Assembly (NCBI RefSeq): GCF_027497195.1
Contig: NZ_CP114905.1
Coordinates: 3,882,001-3,946,000 of the forward strand
Length of the DNA: 64,000 bases
From: Streptomyces sp. WMMC500
GTDB lineage: Bacteria; Actinomycetota; Actinomycetes; Streptomycetales; Streptomycetaceae
Direction: 5' to 3'
The notes under the pieces are model-generated. The model was not told where the DNA came from. It was given only the letters and a program-made list of their open reading frames with translations, and did not search any database. Of the stretch, positions 35,515 through 43,265 are shown one piece after another (position 1 is the stretch's first letter; the number at the start of each line of letters is the position of its first letter). The position numbers and the translations under genes are program-made.

Positions 35515-37215
35515 CTAGCCCGCCCGGCGGTGCGAGCGCCCCTGCGAGCGGGCCCGCTTCTCCCGGTACATGAGCTGGTCCGCCGAGCTGAGGATCTCCT
35601 CGGTCGACATCCCGCACATCGCCCACCCGGTGCCGATGCTCGCGCCGACGCTCACCGCCCGGCCGTCGACCTGGATCGGCGGGATGATCGCGTTCCGCAG
35701 CCGCACCGCCAGGTCCTCGGCGCCGCCGGGCGTCAGGCCGTCGGCCAGCACCACGAACTCGTCGCCGCCGAGCCGCGCGACGGTGTCGCCGTCGCGGACC
35801 GCGTGGGTCAGCCGCTGCGCGACGGCGATGAGCACGGCGTCGCCGGTGTTGTGCCCGAAGCGGTCGTTGATGGACTTGAAGCCGTCGAGGTCGCAGAAGA
35901 GCACGGCGAGCCCCTTGCCGGCGGACTCCCCGCCGCCCTCGGGGGCCATCGCGTGCACATGGTGCTCGTACGGTCCCGGGCCGGCCCAGTGCGCCTCCTC
36001 GGCGCCGTCGGTCCCGAAGCCGTGCCCGTTGCTGTCCACCTCGCCGGGGACCGGCCCCGCGCCGGCGCCGACGATGGCGCGCCCGCGCGGGCCGGGCAGC
36101 CCGGCGGCGGAGTGGCTGACGGCCCCGGTGTACAGCTCCGGCGGCCGGTCGCAGAGCCGGGCGGTGAGGCGGGCGCGCAGCTCGGCGGCGTTGGGCAGGC
36201 CGGTGAGCGAGTCGTGGCTGGCGCGGTGCGCGAGCTGGGCCTCGTGGCGCTTGCGCTCCTCGATGTCCTCGACGTGGGTGAGGAGGTAGCGCGGGCCGTC
36301 GGCGGCGTCGGCCACGACCGAGTTGCGCAGGCTCACCCACACGTACGTGCCGTCGCGGCGGGCGAGGCGCAGCTCGGCCTTGCCGCCCTCGGCGAAGGTG
36401 CGCATCAGGGTGCCGACGTCCTCGCGGTGGACGAGGTCGGAGAACGCCAGCCGGCGCAGGCTGGACTGCTGGCGGCCCAGCAGCCGGCACAGCGCGTCGT
36501 TCGTACGGATCAGCCGCCCGTGGTCGTCGCCGCCCATCTCGGCGACGGCCATGCCGCTGGGCGCGTACTCGAAGGCCTGGCGGAAGCTCTCCTCGCTGGC
36601 GCGCAGCGCCTGCTGCTCGCGCTCCAGGCGCACCAGCGCGCGCTGCATGTTGGCCCGCAGCCGGGCGTTGGTGATCGCTATGGCGGCCTGCGAGGCGTAC
36701 ATCTGCAGGGCCTCGCGCCCCCAGGGGGTCGGCACCCGGCCGTTGGCCGGCTTGTCGACGGACAGCACGCCGAGCAGCTCGCGGCCGGCGTCGTAGATCG
36801 GCGAGAAGAGCCGGTCGCCGGTGACCCAGTCACCGGGGGCGGAGGGGGGCGGGACGACGGGGTGGATCTGCGGCACCTCGTCGTCGTCGAGGACCCAGCC
36901 CTCGCTGTGGGGTATGTAGCGCAGCTCTCCCCACGCGACGCCCATGTGGAGCCGGCGCTCCCACGCCTCGCGCGGGCCGACCCGGCCGGCCATGATCGCC
37001 TCGGCGGTGGGATCGCCGCCGACGGCGGCGACGACGAGGTCGCCGTCGGGCCGGACGAGGTTCACCGCGGAGACCTCGTACCCGAGGGCGACGAGCCCGT
37101 CCGCGACGCTCTGGAGCGTGTCGGCAAGGCTGCGCGTCTGGTTCAGGTCCGCGAGGACCTGATGCAGCCGACGCAGGCTTGCCAGCCTTACGTAAGGCTC
37201 TGCCTCCGTCTCCAT
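35515..37215 (-). CDS. cdgB: GAF-PAS-GGDEF diguanylate cyclase (CdgB-like)
   Basis: A 566-residue soluble c-di-GMP synthase. Order: GAF domain (about 10-195), PAS/PAC (about 205-330), a variable insert (about 365-425), and GGDEF with the active-site GGDEF at 483-487. An inhibitory RxxD site (RDGD, 474-477) sits five residues before it, so the enzyme should be feedback-controlled. HDSLTGLPN marks the domain start. Domain order and the BldD-like box upstream match S. coelicolor CdgB, which controls development. Confidence 0.9.
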   Translation of the reverse strand: METEAEPYVRLASLRRLHQVLADLNQTRSLADTLQSVADGLVALGYEVSAVNLVRPDGDLVVAAVGGDPTAEAIMAGRVGPREAWERRLHMGVAWGELRYIPHSEGWVLDDDEVPQIHPVVPPPSAPGDWVTGDRLFSPIYDAGRELLGVLSVDKPANGRVPTPWGREALQMYASQAAIAITNARLRANMQRALVRLEREQQALRASEESFRQAFEYAPSGMAVAEMGGDDHGRLIRTNDALCRLLGRQQSSLRRLAFSDLVHREDVGTLMRTFAEGGKAELRLARRDGTYVWVSLRNSVVADAADGPRYLLTHVEDIEERKRHEAQLAHRASHDSLTGLPNAAELRARLTARLCDRPPELYTGAVSHSAAGLPGPRGRAIVGAGAGPVPGEVDSNGHGFGTDGAEEAHWAGPGPYEHHVHAMAPEGGGESAGKGLAVLFCDLDGFKSINDRFGHNTGDAVLIAVAQRLTHAVRDGDTVARLGGDEFVVLADGLTPGGAEDLAVRLRNAIIPPIQVDGRAVSVGASIGTGWAMCGMSTEEILSSADQLMYREKRARSQGRSHRRAG

Positions 37216-37541
37216 ACCTGCCCTCCCGTCTCGCCCCGACTTCGGCGGGAGACCCCCGCGTGGAATTTCACCAACGACACGGCCACTGAATCACAGCCAG
37301 CTCTACGGCGGGTACACAGGGTCAACATTGGATGCTCTCTGTGACTCAAGTCACAGGGCGGGGAGGTGTTAACCGGCGTGCGGCCAAGAGTCGCACGCCG
37401 CTCGGTGAGGGCTTCGCGCCGGGTGGGGCGGCAGGGGCCCCGCGGGGGGTCCGCGGCAGGTGGGAGGGGACGGGGACCTAGGACCCCGCTCGGTCCCCGG
37501 CCCGATGCCCGGGGCCCGTCCGTCCACGTACGGTTCGAGGC
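37216..37541. other. divergent intergenic region between cdgB and flavin reductase
   Basis: A 326-bp gap that contains a BldD-like palindrome (37340-37355) and, for the right-hand gene, TACGGT at 37529-37534 as a likely -10 seven bases from its GTG start. No gene is visible. Confidence 0.55.
37340..37355. promoter_or_regulatory. BldD-like binding site upstream of cdgB
   Basis: TGTGACTCAAGTCACA has perfect 7-bp arms (TGTGACT and AGTCACA) around CA. It agrees with the BldD consensus of inverted GTGA/TCAC half-sites. BldD, when bound to c-di-GMP, represses cdgB in other streptomycetes. Confidence 0.7.
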
Positions 37542-38081
37542 GTGCTGCATGAGACGCGAACGGTGGACCATCCTGGTGGGGTGAGCGACGAGGTGTTCCG
37601 GGCGGCCATGAGCCGGCTCGCCGCGGGCGTGGTGCTGGTCACGGCGTACGACCCGGACCCCGGCCTGGACGGCGAGGACGTGGGGATGACGGCGACCGCG
37701 TTCCTGTCGGTGTCCCTGGAGCCCCCGCTGGTGATGGTCAGCGTCCGCAACGGCTCGCGCATGGACGAACTGCTGACGGAGCGCGAGGAGTGGGCGGCGT
37801 CGGTGCTCTCCGAGAGCCAGCGGCACATCGCCGGGCGGTTCGCGATGAAGGGGCGGGTCAGCGACCGGCTGCTGTTCGACGACATCCCGTACACGCGCGG
37901 TGAGGTGACGGGGTGCGCGCTGGTGGGCGGGGCGCTGGCGACGGTGGAGTGCCGGACCGAGCAGCGGGTGGTCGCGGGGGACCACACGCTGGTGATCGGG
38001 CGCGTGCTGAGCGCGGGGCAGCCGAGTTCCGACGGGAGTCCGCTGACGTACTTCCGGGGGCGGTACCGGACGCTGAGCTGA
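37542..38081 (+). CDS. flavin reductase family protein (HpaC-like)
   Basis: A 179-residue FMN-binding split-barrel protein. FRAAMSRLAAGVVLVTA, GMTATAFLSVSLEPPLVMVSV and HTLVIGRVL are the family's signature strands. It would supply reduced flavin to a monooxygenase or act alone; the partner is not in the window. The GTG at 37542 follows a likely -10 by seven bases, so the transcript may be leaderless. GTG 37581 is an alternative. Confidence 0.88.
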   Translation: MLHETRTVDHPGGVSDEVFRAAMSRLAAGVVLVTAYDPDPGLDGEDVGMTATAFLSVSLEPPLVMVSVRNGSRMDELLTEREEWAASVLSESQRHIAGRFAMKGRVSDRLLFDDIPYTRGEVTGCALVGGALATVECRTEQRVVAGDHTLVIGRVLSAGQPSSDGSPLTYFRGRYRTLS

Positions 38082-38135
38082 GCGTTCGCGTGTTTGCGGG
38101 GGCGACGGTGCGCCTCCTCCGGGGTCGGCGCCCGG

Positions 38136-38567
38136 TCACTGGCCCCAGCCGCGGCCCGTGCGGCCGCGCTTGACGTCGGACCGCTGCTTCTTCTCCCGCA
38201 GCCGCCGCTCGTTGACCCCCCGCGGGACCTTCCGCTTCCGCCGCGGCGAGGGCGGCGGCGCCGTGGCCTCCGCGAGCAGCGCGGCCAGCCGCACGGCCGC
38301 CGCCTCGCGGTTTCGCCACTGCGAACGGTGCTCACTCGCCCGCACCACGACGTGCCCGTCGACGAGCCGGTCCGCGAGCCGCGCGAGGGCCCGCTCCTGC
38401 CACACCGGCGGCAGCGACCGCGTCCGCGCGAGGTCGAAGCGGACCTCGGCCTGGGTGTCGCTCGTGTTCACGTGCTGACCGCCGGGCCCCGAGGACCGGG
38501 AGAAACGCCACTGCAGCTCGGCCTCCGGCAGGGCGACCGAGCCGCGGATGCGGTAGGGACCGGACAT
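38136..38567 (-). CDS. arfB: alternative ribosome-rescue factor ArfB (peptidyl-tRNA hydrolase)
   Basis: A 143-residue release-factor-like protein that frees stalled ribosomes. FSRSSGPGGQHVNTSDTQAEVRFDL carries the catalytic GGQ, and the C-terminal tail is strongly basic (RRKRKVPRGVNERRLREKKQRSD) for insertion in the mRNA channel. No codon-recognition domain is present, as expected. It starts at ATG 38567 and is divergent from terD. Confidence 0.93.
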   Translation of the reverse strand: MSGPYRIRGSVALPEAELQWRFSRSSGPGGQHVNTSDTQAEVRFDLARTRSLPPVWQERALARLADRLVDGHVVVRASEHRSQWRNREAAAVRLAALLAEATAPPPSPRRKRKVPRGVNERRLREKKQRSDVKRGRTGRGWGQ

Positions 38568-38734
38568 GTCTCCATGATCCCGCGCGGATGTTCGACCTGT
38601 CACGTCGTTTGTGCCGCCGGAAGTCGCCCGGAAGTGGTGGGCGTACGGTGCGTGGAACCGGGTAGGGCACACCCGCGTTGTGGTCCGTAGACGAGGCTCC
38701 GGCACGTGGAGCCAGAACCAGGAGGGGACTCCCC

Positions 38735-39310
38735 ATGCCCGTAAGCCTGTCCAAGGGCGGCAACGTATCGCTCACCAAGGAAGCCCCCGGGCTGACCGCC
38801 GTCACGGTCGGACTCGGCTGGGACGTCCGCACCACGACGGGGGTGGACTTCGACCTCGACGCGAGCGCCATCGCGGTGAACGCCGAGGGCAGGGTCTTCT
38901 CCGACCAGCACTTCATCTTCTTCAACAACCGGCAGTCGCCGGACCAGACGATCGTGCACACCGGTGACAACGTCACCGGTGAGGGCGCCGGCGACGACGA
39001 GCAGATCAACGTCAACCTCGCCGGCCTGCCGCCGGAGATCGACAAGATCGTCTTCCCGGTCTCGATCTACGACGCCGAGACCCGCAGCCAGAACTTCGGC
39101 CAGGTGCGGAACGCCTTCATCCGCGTCGTGAACCAGGCCGGGGGCACGGAGATCGCCCGCTACGACCTCACCGAGGACGCGGCGACGGAGACCGCGATGG
39201 TCTTCGGCGAGCTGTACCGCAACGGCGCGGAGTGGAAGTTCCGCGCGGTCGGCCAGGGCTACGCCTCGGGCCTGTCGGGCATCGCCCAGGACTTCGGCGT
39301 CAGCGTCTGA
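38735..39310 (+). CDS. terD: TerD family protein (tellurium-resistance/stress)
   Basis: A 191-residue calcium-binding TerD protein. MPVSLSKGGNVSLTKEAPGL, VGLGWDVR, FDLDASA and SIYDAETRSQNFGQVRNAFIRV are family motifs, and the DFDLDAS and GDDEQI acids should bind calcium. The ATG follows AGGAGGGG with ideal spacing. Streptomycetes have many copies with roles in stress and development. No other ter genes are adjacent. Confidence 0.95.
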   Translation: MPVSLSKGGNVSLTKEAPGLTAVTVGLGWDVRTTTGVDFDLDASAIAVNAEGRVFSDQHFIFFNNRQSPDQTIVHTGDNVTGEGAGDDEQINVNLAGLPPEIDKIVFPVSIYDAETRSQNFGQVRNAFIRVVNQAGGTEIARYDLTEDAATETAMVFGELYRNGAEWKFRAVGQGYASGLSGIAQDFGVSV

Positions 39311-39348
39311 CGCGGGGGCGTCCACGGGACGCCGACCGGTGGAGCGAC

Positions 39349-39378
39349 GAGCCCCGGTGCCCTCGGGCGCCGGGGCTC
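39349..39378. terminator. bidirectional terminator between terD and pentapeptide gene
   Basis: GAGCCCCGG and CCGGGGCTC pair over a 12-base loop. The hairpin reaches the stop codon of the opposing pentapeptide gene and serves both convergent genes. Confidence 0.7.
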
Positions 39379-40105
39379 ACGCCTGCCTGACCTCCACGCC
39401 CACCTGGGCGGCGAAGGCCGGGGCCAGGGCGAGGAGTTGGTCCGGGCTGATGACGGCGCCCGACAGGCGGTCGATGCCGCGTTCCAGGGAGAGCTCCGTC
39501 GCGCGGCGGAGGTCCACGTCCTTCAGGTGGGCGCCGGAGAGGTCCGCGCGCTGGATCGCGCAGCCCGGGAAGGCCACCCGCTCCAGGCGGGCGTCGGCGA
39601 AGTCCGGCTCCGCCAGGACGCAGTCCTCGAACACGACGTCCGTCAGCCGGGCCCCGCGCAGGTTCAGGAAGTCCGCCTTGCCGCCCCGCAGCACCACCCG
39701 CTCCAGCGTCGCCCCGTGCAACTGGACGCCGCCCAGCCTCGTGTCCGTCAGCTCCACGTCCCGCAGCGTCGCCCCCGCCAGGTCCGTGCCCGCGCCGCGC
39801 ACCTCCTCCAGCACCGAGTCGATCAGCCGCGCGCTGGGCAGCCGGGCCGCGTCCAGCACGCAGCGGCGCAGGGCGCAGTCCATGAAGCGCGCGCCCGCGC
39901 CGTCGGCACCGGTCAGGTCGAGGCCGGAGAACTCCAGCGCGTCGTAGTCCCCGTCGGGCTCCAGGTCCGCCACCCGGTACGCCCCCGCGTCGACCGCGTC
40001 GCCCTCCCCGGCGGCGGTCTCCTCCACCGCCCCGTACCGCTCCAGGTCCGCCGGCAGCCGCACCGCCGGGCGGCGCGGCGCCTTGATCGTCTTCCGCCTC
40101 GTCAT
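39377..40105 (-). CDS. pentapeptide-repeat protein
   Basis: A 242-residue protein with an A(D/N)LxX repeat helix from about residue 60 to 205, for example LDLTGADGAGARFMDCAL, TDLAGATLRDVELTDTRL and ADLSGAHLKDVDL. Such right-handed beta-helices mimic DNA or act as scaffolds; some protect gyrase. ATG 40105 is preceded by GGGG; ATG 40114 is possible. It is divergent from the FAD gene with a 106-bp gap. Confidence 0.88.
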   Translation of the reverse strand: MTRRKTIKAPRRPAVRLPADLERYGAVEETAAGEGDAVDAGAYRVADLEPDGDYDALEFSGLDLTGADGAGARFMDCALRRCVLDAARLPSARLIDSVLEEVRGAGTDLAGATLRDVELTDTRLGGVQLHGATLERVVLRGGKADFLNLRGARLTDVVFEDCVLAEPDFADARLERVAFPGCAIQRADLSGAHLKDVDLRRATELSLERGIDRLSGAVISPDQLLALAPAFAAQVGVEVRQA

Positions 40106-40211
40106 GCGCCCCATCGTGACGTACGACACTGACAACCGCCCGGGTGTCACATCCGGGCCCCCGCCGTCGTCCTGTCGCAGATACGGCACTACCGCAGGTG
40201 AGGAGCGGATC

Positions 40212-41390
40212 ATGGAACGGATCTCCGTCATCGGCGGCGGGCTGGCCGGGCTCACCGCCGCCATCACCGCCGCCGAGGCCGGCGCTCGGGTGACGCTGTA
40301 CGAGGCGCACGGCACCCTCGGGGGGCGGGCCCGTACCGCCGACGCGCCCTACCGCACCAACGAGGGCCCGCACGCGCTCTACTACCGCGGCCCGCACTGG
40401 GCCTGGCTCAACCGGCGCGACCTGCTCGGCCCGCTCGCCCCGATCCCGCCGCTGGACGGCTCCCGGTTCCGCTTCCGCCACGACGGCCGGCTGCGGAAGG
40501 TGCCGCCGGCCGCGATGCTGCGCCTCGTCCGCCGCCGCGAGGCACCCGTCGACCGCGACTTCCACAGTTGGGCGGCGGAGATCGCCGGCGAGGCCGGCGC
40601 CCAGGCCGCCGCCCGCTACAGCGCCGTCGCGATCTTCCACCACGACCCGGGCGCCCTGTCCGCCGCCTTCGTCCAGGAACGGCTGCGCCGCACCACCGCG
40701 CTGCCGCCCGAGGCGCACTACCCGGTGGGCGGCTGGGGTTCCGTGGTCGACCGGATGGCGGGCATGGCGTGGAACATGGGCGTACGGATCGAGGTCGGGA
40801 GCCGCGTCGACGAGCTGCCGCAGGACGGCCCCGTCGTCGTCGCCACCTCGCTCCCGGCCGCCCGCACGCTCCTCGGCGACCCGTCGCTGACCTGGCCCTC
40901 GGGCCGTACGGTCCTGATCGACCTCGCCCTCCGCCGGCGCCGCGGCGACGCCTTCGTCGTCTCCGACCTCGACGCCCCCGGCTGGCTGGAGCGCTTCTCC
41001 GCCGGCGACCCGACGCTGGCACCGGCCGGCGAGCAGCTCGTCCAGGGCCAGGTGCCCGTGGCCCCCGGGGAGAGCCGGGCGGCGGGTGTCGCGCGGGCCG
41101 AGGAGCTGCTCGACCTGGGCTTCCCGGGCTGGCGGGACCGTACGGTGTGGCGCCGCCACGCGCTGGCCGCGGGCCGCACGGGTGCGGTGGACCCGCCGGG
41201 CAGCAGTTGGCGCGACCGGCCCGCGGTGGACCGGGGGGACGGGGTGTACCTGGCGGGGGACCAGGTGGCGGCGCCGGGCGTGCTGAGCGAGGTGGCGTTC
41301 GCGAGTGCGATCGAGGCGGTGCGCCTGGCGCTGCCGGGGCGGCGGCTCGACGCGGCGGCGTGGGGGGCGGCGGCGGAGGGGGCGGCGTAG
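40212..41390 (+). CDS. FAD-dependent oxidoreductase (amine oxidase / desaturase-like)
   Basis: A 392-residue flavoprotein. The N-terminal Rossmann motif is VIGGGLAGLTAAITAAEAG, followed by YEAHGTLGGRARTADAPYRTNEGPHALYY, typical of the phytoene-desaturase/amine-oxidase superfamily. A C-terminal GVYLAGDQVAAPGVLSEVAFASA closes the FAD site. The ATG follows AGGAGCGGATC. Substrate is unknown. Confidence 0.88.
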   Translation: MERISVIGGGLAGLTAAITAAEAGARVTLYEAHGTLGGRARTADAPYRTNEGPHALYYRGPHWAWLNRRDLLGPLAPIPPLDGSRFRFRHDGRLRKVPPAAMLRLVRRREAPVDRDFHSWAAEIAGEAGAQAAARYSAVAIFHHDPGALSAAFVQERLRRTTALPPEAHYPVGGWGSVVDRMAGMAWNMGVRIEVGSRVDELPQDGPVVVATSLPAARTLLGDPSLTWPSGRTVLIDLALRRRRGDAFVVSDLDAPGWLERFSAGDPTLAPAGEQLVQGQVPVAPGESRAAGVARAEELLDLGFPGWRDRTVWRRHALAAGRTGAVDPPGSSWRDRPAVDRGDGVYLAGDQVAAPGVLSEVAFASAIEAVRLALPGRRLDAAAWGAAAEGAA

Positions 41391-41623
41391 GGGCGCCTCA
41401 AGGGACGGGACACCGGGGCAGTGGCGTAAAGTACACCGCCCACCGAGGGCGACCAGGGGGGCCTGGGACCGGGGGAACACGGGGGATCCCGAGGGGGATC
41501 GGGGATCGGGGGCGGTGCGCCCGGTCGGCGGGCACGGGCTCCGGCCCGGCTCGCCGGCCGGGCGGCCGACGCGCGGGGGCCTCCGCTTGACCTGAAGTTC
41601 TGTTCAAGTTGTCTGCTGGTCCC

Positions 41624-42613
41624 ATGCACGCCATTCGACTTCACGCCTTCGGCCCGGCCGAGAACCTCGTCTACGAGCAGACCGACGACCCCGTACCCGG
41701 CCCCGGCCAGGTCCGTATCGCCGTCGCCGCCGCGGGGGTGCACCTCCTCGACACCTTCCTGCGGGCCGGCGAGACCCGCGGGCCCATGCCACCCGCCGAC
41801 CTGCCCACGATCCCCGGCCGCGAGGTCGCCGGCACCGTCGAGTCCGTGGGCGACGGCGTCGACCCGGACTGGCTGGGCAAGCGCGTCGTCGCCCACATCG
41901 GGCTCGTCCCCGGCGGCTACGCGGAGCTGACCGTCACCGAGGCGGAGCGGCTGCACGCGCTGCCCGACTCCCTCGACGCCGCGGAGGCCGTCGCGATGAT
42001 CGGCACCGGGCGGACGACGATGGGGTTCCTGCACTTCGCCGCGGTGACGCCGGACGACGTCGTGGTCGTCACCGCGGCGGCGGGCGGCGTCGGCTCGCTG
42101 CTCGTCCAGTACGCCCGCAACCTCGGCGCGTACGTCGTGGGCCTGGCCGGCGGTCCGGAGAAGGTCGCGCAGGTACGGGACCTCGGTGCCGACGCCGCCG
42201 CCGACTACACCGACCCGGCCTGGCCCGGCGCCGTACGCGCCGCCCTCGGCGACCGCCGGCCCACGGTGCTCCTCGACACCGTCGGCGGCGACGCCGCCCG
42301 CGCGGCGGCCGACCTCCTCGCGCCCGGGGGGCGGCACCTGGTGCTGGGCTGGTCGTCGGGGACGCCGCTGGAGTTCACGGAGGCGGAGCTGGCGGAGCGG
42401 GGCATCACGTCGGTCAACGTCCTCGGCCCCGACTGGCTCAGCCGCGTCGGCGGCGAGAACCCCCTGCGGCGCATGGAGGAGGCGGCGCTGACGGAGGCGG
42501 CGACGGGCCGCTGGCAGGCGCTGGTGCAGCGCTACCCGCTGGCGCGGGCGGCGGAGGCGCACCGGGCGCTGGAGACGCGGGGCACGGTGGGGAAGGTCGT
42601 CCTGGAGCCGTAA
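41624..42613 (+). CDS. quinone oxidoreductase-like NADPH-dependent MDR enzyme
   Basis: A 329-residue medium-chain reductase without the structural zinc Cys cluster. GREVAGTVESVGDGV is the catalytic-domain signature, and VTAAAGGVGSLLVQYARNLGA is the NADPH-binding motif. It would reduce quinones or enones with NADPH. TTG 41609 upstream is in frame but ATG 41624 fits the family. An inverted repeat CTTGA...TCAAG (41585-41608) directly upstream may be a regulator site. Confidence 0.9.
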   Translation: MHAIRLHAFGPAENLVYEQTDDPVPGPGQVRIAVAAAGVHLLDTFLRAGETRGPMPPADLPTIPGREVAGTVESVGDGVDPDWLGKRVVAHIGLVPGGYAELTVTEAERLHALPDSLDAAEAVAMIGTGRTTMGFLHFAAVTPDDVVVVTAAAGGVGSLLVQYARNLGAYVVGLAGGPEKVAQVRDLGADAAADYTDPAWPGAVRAALGDRRPTVLLDTVGGDAARAAADLLAPGGRHLVLGWSSGTPLEFTEAELAERGITSVNVLGPDWLSRVGGENPLRRMEEAALTEAATGRWQALVQRYPLARAAEAHRALETRGTVGKVVLEP

Positions 42614-42740
42614 GGGCGCCGTAGGGCGTGCCGCCCGCCGGGCGGCACGCCCCTCCCGGAGCGCCGCGAGCCGGTCGCCGCGGCCGGAACGCCGCGGACC
42701 CGGCCGTGGCCTCCGCGCGGCAGGACGTACGGTTCAGATT

Positions 42741-43265
42741 GTGGGCGTAGATCGAGAGGGCCGGGACCCGGGCCCGGCGGGGCCGCGGCTGCGACCGCCG
42801 CACCACCGGGTGGACCGCCGGGCCGTCGCCTGGTGGCGGACGCAACTGCTCCTGGCGGCGGCCGTGCCGGTCGCGGTGCTGGGGGTGCTGGGCGCGCTGA
42901 TCGGGCCGGCCCGGTTCTGGCTGCTGGTGGCGGGCGCGGGGGTGGCCGCGGCGGGGCTGGGGGCGGGGCTCGGGCTGCCGCGGTGGTACTACCGCGTGCA
43001 CCGGTGGGAGGTGACGGACGACGCGGTGTACGTCCGTACCGGCTACTTCTGGGTCGACTCCCGGATCGCGCCCATGTCGCGGATCCAGACGGTGGACACC
43101 GAACGGGGGCCGTTGCAGCGGGCGTTCGGGCTGGCGGCGGTGACGGTGACGACCGCGTCGGCGAAGGGGGCGCTGCGGATAGAGGCGCTGGACCACGAGG
43201 AGGCGGCGGAGCTGGCGGAGCAGTTGGCGCTGGCGACGCAGCAGACCCCGGGGGACGCGACGTGA
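42741..43265 (+). CDS. bacterial PH-domain membrane protein (YdbS-like)
   Basis: A 174-residue protein with two membrane helices (about 33-75) followed by one bacterial PH domain (bPH2): YYRVHRWEVTDDAVYVRTGYFWVDSRIAPMSRIQTVDTERGPLQRAFGLAAVTVTTA. It overlaps the next gene by 4 bp (GTGA). YdbS/YdbT pairs are widespread in Gram-positive bacteria; function is poorly known, though membrane or peptide-stress roles are reported. Confidence 0.88.
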   Translation: MGVDREGRDPGPAGPRLRPPHHRVDRRAVAWWRTQLLLAAAVPVAVLGVLGALIGPARFWLLVAGAGVAAAGLGAGLGLPRWYYRVHRWEVTDDAVYVRTGYFWVDSRIAPMSRIQTVDTERGPLQRAFGLAAVTVTTASAKGALRIEALDHEEAAELAEQLALATQQTPGDAT

